A stretch of 64,000 bases of DNA from Clostridium saccharobutylicum DSM 13864 (GCF_000473995.1 NC_022571.1:2883416-2947415), one strand, 5' to 3'; shown: positions 37,283-46,173, counted from the stretch's first letter. A program made the numbers and translations. Notes: generated from the sequence alone by a model not told the origin.

Positions 37283-37894
37283 CTACTCAGTAAATAACTT
37301 TTCTCCAAGTAATGCATAACTTTGAAGTATAGTAAAACACTTAGCATCCATTTTTTCATTTCTTTCTAATAACTTTCTTGATTCTTCTTGTGATATAAGC
37401 ATTGCTTCTATGCATTCATCATCTTCAAGATTTTTATCGTTTATCTCCCCTTCACATGTACAATAAGCCATCATCACAGATTCATCTGTCATTCCTGGTG
37501 AAAGATATAATTTATTTATTACTTTGATTACTTCTACTACCTTTAACCCTGTTTCTTCCATAAGTTCTCTTTCTATAGTCATTTTAGCATCTTCACCTGG
37601 ATCTATTAATCCAGCTGTAAGTTCATACACATAACTGTTTATTGGAATTCTAAACTGCTTTATTATTACAAGCTTGTTAGATGGCTTATGTAAAGCAACA
37701 ACAACTACAGCATCATCACAATCTTCTTTCCCCTTAAAAAATCTGTCATTTAAAACATCTTCATTTTTTCTTGATGCAATAGTCCACGTTTTCATATTAC
37801 CTAACTTATTTTCATATTCTGCTTCATAAAACTTTAAAAACTTGGTTTCTGATAAAGTTTTTAATTTTTTAATTTTATTTTGTTTCATAACCAT
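37283..37894 (-). CDS. Nudix hydrolase, ADP-ribose pyrophosphatase-like
   Basis: 203 residues with a complete Nudix box: G-L-I-D-P-G-E then R-E-L-M-E-E-T-G-L (GX5EX7REUXEEXGU). The following Y-L-S-P-G-M-T-D-E is typical of ADP-ribose or sugar-nucleotide pyrophosphatases. It hydrolyses nucleoside diphosphate derivatives in the cytoplasm. GAGAGG precedes the start; ATG 37894 and ATG 37888 are both possible. Confidence 0.88.
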   Translation of the reverse strand: MVMKQNKIKKLKTLSETKFLKFYEAEYENKLGNMKTWTIASRKNEDVLNDRFFKGKEDCDDAVVVVALHKPSNKLVIIKQFRIPINSYVYELTAGLIDPGEDAKMTIERELMEETGLKVVEVIKVINKLYLSPGMTDESVMMAYCTCEGEINDKNLEDDECIEAMLISQEESRKLLERNEKMDAKCFTILQSYALLGEKLFTE

Positions 37895-38059
37895 TTCATC
37901 CTCTCAGTATATTTAAATATATGATTATTAACTTATAATACAATTATACTTCAATTTAATTTTTAATTCATCTAAATTATGACTATATTTAGATAAATTT
38001 TACATATATAGTTAATCTTAAATGAATATTTACAATTAAAATCCAAACCATTTATATTA

Positions 38060-38163
38060 TATATAAGTTCTAATTATTAAAATTAATAAATAATAAACAT
38101 TGCTCTATACTTCCTTTGCTTAGACTTACAATTTATAAATAAAATCTTTTAGAACTTATATAT
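38060..38163. repeat. Family C repeat, copy 2 (~104 bp)
   Basis: TATATAAGTTCTAATTATTA..TTTTAGAACTTATATA, nearly identical in sequence and length to 15626-15728. The rest of the 37895-38305 gap is AT-rich without a gene. Confidence 0.75.
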
Positions 38164-38250
38164 TTATAATTATAGATTTTCATCAAAGTTATTTTTATTA
38201 AAAATATATGATTAAAAATAATTTTATGCATATTACATGTAAATTATAAT

Positions 38251-38284
38251 AAAGAAGGCAGTTTTCAAAAAACCGCCTTCTTTA
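38251..38284. terminator. Terminator of queT
   Basis: AAAGAAGGCAGTTTT pairs with AAAACCGCCTTCTTT (one mismatch), followed by T-rich sequence. Confidence 0.8.
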
Positions 38285-38305
38285 TTATGTGCATTAACTT
38301 TAATG

Positions 38306-38803
38306 TTATACAAGCAATCTCTTGTATTTATTTTTAAGTAATTTTATTACAGGAACACCAACAATTGTTACAACCACAATTTCTCCTGCTGCTACTTCTA
38401 ACATTGATAATATAATTGGTAATTGATAAAGATAATTAAGTTCCCATCCAATTATTAATCCATTAAATATAGTTGGCCAAAGTGATGCTATTATCAATGC
38501 TATATTATTGTTCTTTATATATTTTGATGTAAATGAAATAGCATAAACACTAATAAAGGTTGCAATAGTACCAAAAATCACGTCTGCTATCCCATTAGGT
38601 CCCAATAAATTTGCAATAAAACATCCAAGAGTAAGCCCTCCAATATAGAATGGATCAAAAAATGCTAATAAAACCATTATTTCAGATACTCTAAATTGTA
38701 CTGCACCATAACTTATTGGTGCTAAACATAGTGTTATAACTGCATATATAGCTGCTATTATAGCTGTTCTAACTAATCTTTCCACTGTTTTTTCATTATT
38801 CAT
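38306..38803 (-). CDS. queT: QueT-like queuosine-precursor ECF transporter S component
   Basis: 165 residues and five to six membrane helices. Family features: A-P-I-S-Y-G-A-V-Q-F-R-V-S-E at ~27-40 and G-C-F-I-A-N-L-L-G-P-N-G. QueT binds a queuosine precursor (preQ0/preQ1) and works with the shared ECF energizing module, not encoded here. GGAGG lies 8 nt before the ATG. A preQ1-I-like hairpin and terminator lie in its leader, which supports the substrate assignment. Confidence 0.85.
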   Translation of the reverse strand: MNNEKTVERLVRTAIIAAIYAVITLCLAPISYGAVQFRVSEIMVLLAFFDPFYIGGLTLGCFIANLLGPNGIADVIFGTIATFISVYAISFTSKYIKNNNIALIIASLWPTIFNGLIIGWELNYLYQLPIILSMLEVAAGEIVVVTIVGVPVIKLLKNKYKRLLV

Positions 38804-38930
38804 TTATAATTCCTCCACTTACTTAAAGTAAATTAAATTTAAATCAGTGAAATTCCTCTAACATTATAAAACACTATTTCGGTTAATTTAAAATTAATAT
38901 AATATTTATAAATTAAATACTATTAAAAAT

Positions 38931-38957
38931 AAAAAAATCGCAGGAAAATCCTACGAT
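38931..38957 (-). terminator. Leader terminator upstream of queT
   Basis: On the minus strand, ATCGTAGG pairs with CCTGCGAT (one G-U) around ATTTT, followed by T7. It lies 128 nt before the queT start, so it can only act on the leader. Confidence 0.75.
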
Positions 38958-39026
38958 AAATAATTACAACAAAATAAAAGATATTCACATGATCATCTGT
39001 AAATGCCTAATATTTCACTTATTTAA

Positions 39027-39066
39027 CCGTAGTTTTATTTATAGTCAGGAGGCTTTCGAACTGACT
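39027..39066 (-). ncRNA. Candidate preQ1 (class I-like) riboswitch aptamer
   Basis: On the minus strand, AGTCAG and CTGACT close a 13-nt loop (TTCGAAAGCCTCC) and are followed by ATAAATAAAACTACGG. A short hairpin plus an A-rich tail ending in ACTA is the preQ1-I layout. The tail segment CTACGGTTAA can also pair with TTATCGTAG of the downstream terminator, giving a plausible antiterminator. The loop does not match the class consensus closely, so the ligand is inferred partly from queT. Confidence 0.55.
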
Positions 39067-39184
39067 TATTATTAATAAAAATCCAATGTGCATTATACCA
39101 TATATGCTTTTAAATTACAATTTAAAACATGTAAATATACTTATTTTTGTTAAATAAGCATATTCACTATATTCTACACATGAA

Positions 39185-39757
39185 TTATTTTTCGAATTCA
39201 ATTAAGTTCTCACCTAATTTTTTAATTCTAGCTAAAGAATATACATCATATCCCTTTTCTTTTAAAATTTGTGGACCAGGTTGAAATGACTTTTCAATAA
39301 CAATCCCTATTCCAGCTACGCTGGCTCCTGCTTCTTCTACTAATCTTGCCGCACCTAATGCAGCTTCTCCATTAGCTAAAAAATCATCGATAATTAATAT
39401 TTTATCTTCGCTATCAATAAATTTTTTAGATAATGTCAACTCATAATTCATATCTTTAGTAAATGAATGTACTGTTGTTTGATATACATCCCCACTTAAA
39501 ATCTTTGATCCTTGTTTCTTTAATGTAACCATTTTTAATCCCATTTGCATTGCTGTCATAACAGATGGTGCAATCCCAGAACTTTCAATAGTAAATATCT
39601 TGGTAATACCTTTATCCTTAAAATAATTTTTAAAATATGTTCCCATTTCATACATCAACTCAGGATCAACTTGATGATTTAAAAACGAATCAACTTTTAA
39701 CACATTTGATGATAAAGCATTTCCTTCTTCTAGAATTATTTTATGTAATCTTTCCAT
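39185..39757 (-). CDS. xpt: Xanthine phosphoribosyltransferase
   Basis: Converts xanthine (and guanine) with PRPP to the nucleotide for purine salvage. 190 residues, the usual length. The PRPP loop is [14 protein letters not shown] at ~124-137, and the N-terminal [22 protein letters not shown] is diagnostic of Xpt. GGGGTGG precedes the ATG. A guanine-type purine riboswitch lies ~130 nt upstream. Confidence 0.95.
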   Translation of the reverse strand: MERLHKIILEEGNALSSNVLKVDSFLNHQVDPELMYEMGTYFKNYFKDKGITKIFTIESSGIAPSVMTAMQMGLKMVTLKKQGSKILSGDVYQTTVHSFTKDMNYELTLSKKFIDSEDKILIIDDFLANGEAALGAARLVEEAGASVAGIGIVIEKSFQPGPQILKEKGYDVYSLARIKKLGENLIEFEK

Positions 39758-39883
39758 TAATTTTCCACCCCATTAAAATTATTTATATCTAATATGTAAC
39801 TACTGCATCTTTAAATTATAAATTTTTCAAAGCAAATATAGAGGTGAATTCCTTTATATGTGAGAAATCATCATAAAAGTTAC

Positions 39884-39950
39884 CTCATAGTCTGCTAATA
39901 TACGGATAGCAGGTAGAAACTTTCCAACCATACATTTGGAAATATACGAG
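39884..39950 (-). ncRNA. Purine riboswitch, guanine type
   Basis: On the minus strand: P1 CTCGTA/TATGAG, P2 TTCCAA/TTGGAA with loop ATGTATGG, J2/3 AGTTTCTACC, P3 CTGCTA/TAGCAG with loop TCCGTATAT, and J3/1 GACTATGAG. The base after GA is C, the position that pairs with guanine (adenine aptamers have U). Downstream, GAGGTAACTT can pair imperfectly with AATTCACCTC at 39841-39850, with no strong T-run, so the expression platform is less clear. Confidence 0.93.
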
Positions 39951-40122
39951 TTTGTGTATTATTTGTGGTTATTATATCATAGTTTGTCTGTTTTGTAAAA
40001 AACATTAAATACTATTGCTTGTATTCACTATTTGTCATTAATTTTTCACAGCTTAATACTTTCATAAGCATTTATATCACTGGATTTCACAAATGCATTT
40101 TTTATACTTTTGTAGACATTAA

Positions 40123-40166
40123 TAAAAAGTGCCTTAAAATAATAATTATCTTATTTTAAAGCACCT
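40123..40166 (-). terminator. Terminator of the 54-residue gene
   Basis: On the minus strand, GTGCTTTAAAATAA pairs with TTATTTTAAGGCAC around an 8-nt loop, then T5. Confidence 0.75.
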
Positions 40167-40265
40167 TATATAAATAACCTTTTATTACAACGATAGTATC
40201 ATTAGTTTATCATCTTGCTATAAAAATTATGTTTAAATATTTTAATTAACTATTGTTAACAATAA

Positions 40266-40430
40266 TTAATTCACTTTACTTTGTAATTGTTCTAAATCAT
40301 GTATTACCATATCTATAACTTCTATTTTAGATTTAGCATAATCATTATGTGGTAACCACTTTAATCCGCATTCTAAACATTCCTTTGTACTTTTATATTC
40401 TTGTAATAATTGTGTTATATTTTCTTCCAT
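40266..40430 (-). CDS. Small hypothetical protein, 54 residues
   Basis: Direct translation from ATG 40430 gives 54 residues: an acidic helical protein starting M-E-E-N-I-T-Q-L-L-Q-E-Y with a C-L-E-C-G-L-K-W pair and ending Q-L-Q-S-K-V-N. AAGGAG is 11 nt upstream. A terminator follows ~100 bp downstream on the same strand. Family not recognised; the CxxC is isolated, so metal binding would need a dimer. Confidence 0.6.
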   Translation of the reverse strand: MEENITQLLQEYKSTKECLECGLKWLPHNDYAKSKIEVIDMVIHDLEQLQSKVN

Positions 40431-40607
40431 ACCTTAACACTTCTCCTTTATATTAAATTTTTTATTGTATAATTACATATTATATGCTATTATCCATTAT
40501 TTATTCACTGTATAATCCAATTTATACTAATTAAAATTTGAACACATTTATTATTATATCACATTTTCCTTTATATGGTAATTGTTTTTTTCGTAAATAT
40601 ACCATAA

Positions 40608-43535
40608 TTATATTTTACCTTTTAACTTAAAATTCATATTTTTAAAATAATATTGTTCATTTTCTATTTTGTATAATTCCCAAAACATTTTATGCTTTTT
40701 AGCTTCATTATTAAAATTTTGCTCAATATTCTTATTGTTTTTTTTCAGATTGTTCAAAATTATATTTATATTGTTTCTCTTCCAATTATTATAGTTAAAC
40801 TCTATTTCTGAAAGTATTTTATTAGTTGGTGCAAATTCAATATTAGGACCACCAAGATCTCTTTCTAAGTTTCTTATTGTATATGAATTCTGACCTGGAT
40901 CTAAAATTATAAAATACCCATAATCAAAAGTACTTCTAATTAATCTTCCATAAATTTGTTTTACTTTTATACAAAGTTGAGGATAATTAACATCTTGATA
41001 ACCCTTTTTTTGATATGTAGTAATTGCTCTTAAAATAGGAAATTCTGGACTGTAATTAGGAAGCTTATCAAGCATTACACAATTTAAAGCATCCCCTGGA
41101 ACATCTATTCCTTCAAAAAATCCCTTACTCCCCAGAATTATCACGATTCTATTTTTATCGTTAAGTGCTCCAATAGACTTTTTATTTGTATGAACTTCAA
41201 TTTTAGTACCTCTTGTCAGAATTTCCAACTCTTCATTTACAGCTAATCTTCTTGCATTATTATTAAATAAAACTAAAATATGACCATTTAATTTTTGTGC
41301 TGTATTAAATATAAATTTTGATATTTTTTTAATAAATCCTGATTCGTCATATCTTCCAACATTATTTAAAGCAAATATTTTAGTTCTATTTTTCAAATCA
41401 AAAGTTGATGGAATCAAAAATTCTTTGGCATTATTTTGGCCTAAATGTCTTTTCATTCTATTAAATGAATTTTCTATTCTTAATGTTGCAGATATAAATG
41501 TCGTACTTTTAACTTCCTTTAGCATATGTTCATTAACCAATTCCCCTACATTAAGTGGTATATTCTTCAAAACGAATGTCTTGTACTCTGAATCAACTTC
41601 TAATATTTTAGCATAATATGTAGATTTTTCTAAAAACTTATCTAAAATATCAAATGCTGATTTAAGCTTTGCTACATAGTCTGATATATTTTTATAATCA
41701 GTATCGCCATTTATTTCATCATCTTGAGTAATATTAGAAATGTAATCATTTATAAGCTTATATAATGGATATATACTTTCTTTTAATACCGATATTTCAG
41801 AACCTAAAACTTTTGTTATTCCTTGCAAATCTTCTCTTGGAATAAAAAATTCAGTAGTAAAATTATATTCACCACTTACAAGCCTCATGCTTCTAAAATC
41901 ATTGATTAATATATTAATATTGACTACAATATCATTCACTAAATAGTTTAACTTATCCTTTTCTATAGTTTCTCTAAAACCAAAACTTGCATTTAAATTT
42001 AATAGCATAGCTAAAATACTTGGATGTCCTTTTTCTATCATATCCAATAATTCTAAAAATTCAAAAGAAGAAAATTCCTCTGCAAAAAAATCATAGCACT
42101 TTTCCATAAGATTATGTCCCTCATCAATTATAATATGATTTATTTTCTTCTTTTCACAATACGGCCAGCAAGATAAAAGAGAATGATTAATTACAGTTAT
42201 ATTTTCATTACGTAAATCATTATATCTTGTTCTTAAATAACAAGGCTTAATACATTTTTCTAATTTACATTGTTCGCTATCACAGTTAACATCTTTCAAA
42301 TATTTATCCAGCTCAAAATGTTTTTGTGCCCAATAACTGATATTTTCTATATCCCCATATTTACCATCCTCGCAAAGTCTTCTAAGAAAAAGTAAAGCTA
42401 AATTGCCTTTTTCATCAAATTCTAAACTTTCACATTTATTCAATCTATCTATACAAAGATAATTACCTTTTCCTTTCATAGCTCCATAATTGAGCTTATC
42501 ATCTAATCTCAACTTTTTAAGTATAGTAGGAATATCTCTTTCAATAAGTTGATTTTGAAGCTCCTTTGTATTTGTAGATATAATAAAACTGGAATCATCT
42601 TTTCTATTTTTTTGTTTATTTAAATATGTCTCTATCGCTGCTATGAGAACATATGCAAATGTTTTGCCACTACCTGTTGGCGCCTCAATAAAAATTCTCT
42701 CCTGTTTTTCAAAATTTTCTCTTATTTTTTTCGAAAATTCTTTTTGATCTTTTCTGTATTGATATCCAAAGTCTCCACCATTATTCCAAATATCTTCATG
42801 TTTTAACAATTCTTCATACAATGAATAATCTATCTCAACTTTTTTTAGCTTGACCTGATCCTTTGAGTATTCTTCATAATTAACATATGTATAATCTTCA
42901 TCAATAAAAAATGGTGGCTTTAATAAATATTTAGTCCATTCCCATTTTTTTAGATAATTATAATCATTATTTAATACAAAATATAACGTTTTTTTCTTTT
43001 TATTTTGTTCTTCTCTTGCCCATTGTCTACAAAGAAGAGAATTAACAACCTTTAGAGTATCAATACAATCATCCAATGCTCTATGTAATTCGTTCTTATT
43101 TAAACTTGTGATTTCTTTAACTAATGAATCTAAATTAAATTCCTTTTTCCAAGGCTCCAAAATTGCTGCAAGTTCCATTGAATCTAATATTTTATTCTTT
43201 ATTTCTGGAATATTGTATTCTAAAAATCTTCTTTCGAAATTTCCATTGTGGCAAATCAACGGAATATCTTCTAAAAACTCCAAAACTTCTGATTTTATTA
43301 AATTTAAACTTCTAGCTCCTAATAATTCTTTTTCCGTTAATCCGGTACAAAGATTATAGATTTCGATAGGTACTCTGCCTCTAGGTCTTATTAGAGTTTT
43401 ATATGTAGTTATAATTCCATTTTTTATCTTTATAGCACCTATTTCGATAATTTCAGAACTTTTTTCATCAATTCCCGTAGTTTCAATATCTAAATATATT
43501 ACATTATCTAAAATACTAGTTAATTGTTCTAACAT
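40608..43535 (-). CDS. DinG-type helicase fused to a DnaQ-like exonuclease
   Basis: 975 residues. Residues 1-~165 are a DEDD 3'-5' exonuclease (Y-L-D-I-E-T-T-G, H-N-G-N-F-E-R-R-F, H-R-A-L-D-D-C). The rest is an XPD/DinG helicase: Walker A A-P-T-G-S-G-K-T-F, four spaced Cys (~C-I-D-R-L..C-D-S-E-Q-C-K-L-E-K-C-I-K-P-C) able to bind a 4Fe-4S cluster, D-E-G-H as motif II, and Q-I-Y-G-R-L-I-R-S as motif VI. Firmicute DinG proteins carry this fusion. It likely acts in DNA repair. AGGAG precedes the ATG. Confidence 0.92.
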   Translation of the reverse strand: MLEQLTSILDNVIYLDIETTGIDEKSSEIIEIGAIKIKNGIITTYKTLIRPRGRVPIEIYNLCTGLTEKELLGARSLNLIKSEVLEFLEDIPLICHNGNFERRFLEYNIPEIKNKILDSMELAAILEPWKKEFNLDSLVKEITSLNKNELHRALDDCIDTLKVVNSLLCRQWAREEQNKKKKTLYFVLNNDYNYLKKWEWTKYLLKPPFFIDEDYTYVNYEEYSKDQVKLKKVEIDYSLYEELLKHEDIWNNGGDFGYQYRKDQKEFSKKIRENFEKQERIFIEAPTGSGKTFAYVLIAAIETYLNKQKNRKDDSSFIISTNTKELQNQLIERDIPTILKKLRLDDKLNYGAMKGKGNYLCIDRLNKCESLEFDEKGNLALLFLRRLCEDGKYGDIENISYWAQKHFELDKYLKDVNCDSEQCKLEKCIKPCYLRTRYNDLRNENITVINHSLLSCWPYCEKKKINHIIIDEGHNLMEKCYDFFAEEFSSFEFLELLDMIEKGHPSILAMLLNLNASFGFRETIEKDKLNYLVNDIVVNINILINDFRSMRLVSGEYNFTTEFFIPREDLQGITKVLGSEISVLKESIYPLYKLINDYISNITQDDEINGDTDYKNISDYVAKLKSAFDILDKFLEKSTYYAKILEVDSEYKTFVLKNIPLNVGELVNEHMLKEVKSTTFISATLRIENSFNRMKRHLGQNNAKEFLIPSTFDLKNRTKIFALNNVGRYDESGFIKKISKFIFNTAQKLNGHILVLFNNNARRLAVNEELEILTRGTKIEVHTNKKSIGALNDKNRIVIILGSKGFFEGIDVPGDALNCVMLDKLPNYSPEFPILRAITTYQKKGYQDVNYPQLCIKVKQIYGRLIRSTFDYGYFIILDPGQNSYTIRNLERDLGGPNIEFAPTNKILSEIEFNYNNWKRNNINIILNNLKKNNKNIEQNFNNEAKKHKMFWELYKIENEQYYFKNMNFKLKGKI

Positions 43536-43710
43536 GTTTTCTCCTGATTTGATACATACAATAATAAAAATATCACTTATACTATTGCATATGTCTTATT
43601 TTATACTTCTGATAGTTTAATTATAAATTTAAATATATATTTATAATATTAATTTTTCCCTATTCACTCAATTATATCATAGTATTTTATACTACTATTG
43701 ATTATTTTCA

Positions 43711-43834
43711 ACTTATGTGGTAACTTACCGAAATCATATACATATTTGTTCCATAGGACTTATGAAATTTTCGCTGGAAGATTCTAAATGTGAGCTTGTG
43801 TCCATTTCTGATTTTGGTTAATCACCACATAAGT
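43711..43834 (+). repeat. Family A repeat, 124-bp copy
   Basis: ACTTATGTGGTAACTTACCG at the left and an inverted ..TTTTGGTTAATCACCACATAAGT at the right. The interior CATATTTGTT..GAC resembles the left arm of 5098-5336. It lies between the DinG-type gene and the small gene at 43934. The rest of the 43536-43933 gap has no ORF. Confidence 0.75.
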
Positions 43835-43837
43835 ATA

Positions 43838-43883
43838 AATCCTAAGTTGTTTATCTATATAAATAAACAACTTAGGATTTGGT
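43838..43883. terminator. Hairpin adjoining the family A repeat
   Basis: AAATCCTAAGTTGTTTAT pairs with ATAAACAACTTAGGATTT around CTATATA. It may terminate the 43934 gene. The AAGTTGTTTATCTATA part is the conserved trailer seen after other family-A copies. Confidence 0.6.
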
Positions 43884-43933
43884 TTTATTGTATTATATTT
43901 TAAATAGAAATTTTGTTGTTAAATTTAATAAGT

Positions 43934-44107
43934 TTAACACCAACGGCTTTCACTATCCTGTTTCTTTCTAACCTTACCTTCAAAGCCCTTAACAGTATAA
44001 TACTCTGTTAATAGTGCTGGGTCATATGAAATATATCCGCCTTGATAATCGTAATATCCATCGTGCATATTAGGTTCATCAAAATTGTTTTTAATTTGTT
44101 TATTCAT
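43934..44107 (-). CDS. Small Tyr-rich hypothetical peptide ending in Trp-Cys
   Basis: 57 residues from ATG 44107 (start M-N-K-Q-I-K-N-N-F), preceded by AAGTGGGTG; the longer frame to 44128 is less likely. The middle is Tyr/Gly/Asp-rich (G-Y-Y-D-Y-Q-G-G-Y-I-S-Y-D-P) and the only Cys is the last residue after S-R-W. It sits next to another small protein with a C-terminal W-C. Family not recognised. Confidence 0.55.
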   Translation of the reverse strand: MNKQIKNNFDEPNMHDGYYDYQGGYISYDPALLTEYYTVKGFEGKVRKKQDSESRWC

Positions 44108-44256
44108 AATAACAGCACCCACTTTCAAATAATATTTTAATTAAAGTACCATAGAAAACTAAAATATTTTTAAATTTTTAATAGAGTATTTAGTTAAAAT
44201 TTTATTTTCACTTATCAATATTTCCTTATATTTAAGATAAAATAAATTTAAATATT

Positions 44257-44481
44257 TTATTTTGAACAAGAGCACCATTGATTATTTGTTGCAGTTTTTT
44301 CATTCTTATGGCAAGACTCATCTTTGTCATAAGTTTTAGGTACTGATTCCCATTGATTATTTCCTTCATTTTTTAAATTTTCTTGTTGACTAGATGAACT
44401 AGAATCTTTTATATCCTTTTCACCACAAGAGCATCCACATGTATTTTTTGCATTATCATAATTTTTACTTTGGTTATTCAT
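44257..44481 (-). CDS. Small Cys-rich hypothetical protein
   Basis: 74 residues from ATG 44481 with AAAGGAAG upstream. Six Cys: a C-G-C-S-C cluster near the N terminus, one in E-S-C-H, and C-S-C near the C terminus. The motif N-N-Q-W occurs twice (N-N-Q-W-E-S, N-N-Q-W-C-S). Very polar otherwise. Possible metal-binding or peptide-precursor protein; no modifying enzyme gene is nearby. Family not recognised. Confidence 0.55.
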   Translation of the reverse strand: MNNQSKNYDNAKNTCGCSCGEKDIKDSSSSSQQENLKNEGNNQWESVPKTYDKDESCHKNEKTATNNQWCSCSK

Positions 44482-44566
44482 AATATACACTTCCTTTCTA
44501 CAAAAATATATTGTGCACTATAGTCTTCTTTTATCCCTATTTTAATTATCCTTATTTCTCATTTTT

Positions 44567-44727
44567 AGGCACATGAAATAAAATAGCAAGTCCAAATCTG
44601 ACATGAATATTTTTCATCAAACAAGGAGACAAAGCGCCATAATAGCGGATTTATTCTGGTATTTTGTCAATGTAAAATAATGGAAAATATACTGCAGATG
44701 GACTTGCTATTTTTTTGAATGTGCCTT
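44567..44727 (-). repeat. Family B repeat copy B3 (161 bp, inverted orientation)
   Basis: AGGCACATGAAATAAAATAGC at the left and TTTTTTTGAATGTGCC at the right, i.e. opposite to the other copies. It overlaps the last codons and stop of the 44707 gene. Confidence 0.8.
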
Positions 44728-45204
44728 GTCTTCTTCTAGGGTATTTAATACTTGTAAAAACATATTATACATTTCTACCTTATCATCCTCATTAGACAGA
44801 ATTTTAAATCCAAAAAACAATGTTGATATAACATAAACTACCAATGAGGTTGTTCCGAGTTTACTTACATAATTATCTATATAAGAAAATACTCCACTGG
44901 CTAAAAGACCTGCAAACAATGATGCACCTATTCCACATCCACCGCTAGTATATGATCCAAGCTTTGTGTTAATATGAATCTTTTCTATATTTAAATCGAC
45001 ATCATCTTCTTGTTCATACCACTCTTTCACCTTTTTGTACATAATAAATAAGGTTTTATTTCTATTATTAGTTATCTTTAATATTATTTTAAAAGTATTT
45101 TTATATCTTTTAACCATATCTGGCGTGTATATTTTATATTCTAGTTTTTTTATTTTTTTAGAGCTTGGTATATTAGATAATTTTATTATCTTTTTATTTT
45201 CCAT
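44707..45204 (-). CDS. Hypothetical protein with two C-terminal membrane helices
   Basis: 165 residues. A basic, polar N-terminal ~85 residues, then two hydrophobic helices (~95-115 with G-I-G-A-S-L-F-A-G-L-L and ~120-142 with S-L-V-V-Y-V-I-S-T-L-F-F-G). The final K-A-H-S-K-K and the TAG stop come from family-B repeat B3, so the native C terminus was probably altered. Family not recognised. Confidence 0.55.
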   Translation of the reverse strand: MENKKIIKLSNIPSSKKIKKLEYKIYTPDMVKRYKNTFKIILKITNNRNKTLFIMYKKVKEWYEQEDDVDLNIEKIHINTKLGSYTSGGCGIGASLFAGLLASGVFSYIDNYVSKLGTTSLVVYVISTLFFGFKILSNEDDKVEMYNMFLQVLNTLEEDKAHSKK

Positions 45205-45395
45205 TATATACTATCTCCATATATTTCTATGTAAATACATTCTATTTTTATAATATAAACTATTCACAAGATTAACAATTGTATCTACTTGCTATTAGAT
45301 TGTATATGTTATGTTTTTTATATTATATGTATTTCAAAAAATAATTTACATTAAACTGAATAATAGTAATTTAATTTTTATATAAAACTAAATTT

Positions 45396-45455
45396 TTTAG
45401 TAACCAAAACAAATGCACGATATCTGTTTAAATTAGCTATCACATAAGTTTACTA
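45396..45455 (-). repeat. Family A repeat, end fragment
   Basis: TTTTTTAGTAACCAAAACAA..ATGCACGA..CACATAAGT matches the reverse complement of the left ~60 bp of 5098-5336. The rest of the 45205-45557 gap is AT-rich and gene-free. Confidence 0.6.
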
Positions 45456-45557
45456 CTTAATTTAAATATATATTAAAATTTTTTTATATTTTTGTAAACA
45501 CCTGAAAGCAATAATCATACAATGGATTATGCAATAAAAACACAAGGTGATTAAATA

Positions 45558-46052
45558 ATGGACGAATTTGAAAATCTTAATGAACTTAATAACAACTTTA
45601 ACAATTTAAATGCCGACTTTAATGACCTAAGTAGTACTTTAGGTCTTGACGGTAATACTAGCAACAGTAGTAGCAGTAGCAACTGCGACACAGCCTTCAA
45701 TAATGGTGTACAAGCTGGTCAAGTAGATGCACTTTGCGAATTAAAGTGTATAACTAAACAATATCAATCTCTAGTTATTTTATTAATAATACTATATTCG
45801 TGGAGTAACCAATGTACTACTAATTATTTAATGAATACAAATAATCAATTAATTTGCAATTTATCTTGCTTATTAGATAAACTAGTAGATAACGCAGTAG
45901 AGAATTGTGCAAATTGTAAAAATTGCGGCAATGTATCACCTGCTCAAGATACTAATCGTAAACCTAAGCATAGACATAAACATCGTGATTGCCGTAATGA
46001 TTGTGACTGTGATTGTGACTGTGACTGTGACTGTGACTGTGACGAATGTTAA
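45558..46052 (+). CDS. Hypothetical protein with a (Asp-Cys)n tail
   Basis: 164 residues. Asn-rich acidic N terminus, a Ser run (~36-44), a hydrophobic helix (~72-85, L-V-I-L-L-I-I-L-Y-S-W-S), N-C-A-N-C-K-N-C-G-N around 115, then a His/Arg/Lys stretch (K-P-K-H-R-H-K-H-R-D-C-R) and a tail of alternating Asp and Cys. The tail is coded by a TGTGAC/TGTGAT 6-bp repeat. AAGGTG precedes the ATG. It looks like a metal-binding or spore-coat-type protein; this is inferred from composition only. Confidence 0.65.
   Translation: MDEFENLNELNNNFNNLNADFNDLSSTLGLDGNTSNSSSSSNCDTAFNNGVQAGQVDALCELKCITKQYQSLVILLIILYSWSNQCTTNYLMNTNNQLICNLSCLLDKLVDNAVENCANCKNCGNVSPAQDTNRKPKHRHKHRDCRNDCDCDCDCDCDCDCDEC
46003..46043 (+). 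repeat. 6-bp tandem repeat (TGTGAC) at the 3' end of the DC-tail gene
   Basis: About seven consecutive TGTGAC/TGTGAT units encoding Cys-Asp. Copy-number change keeps the frame but changes tail length. Confidence 0.85.
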
Positions 46053-46173
46053 ATTTAAAGAACTATATATAATTAACTGTTCTTTCTTTATAAAATATAC
46101 TTTAATATATATATTTCCGAATATTTTGCTAATAATAAAAAGTATATTTAATTTAATAAGCAATAAGAACGGA

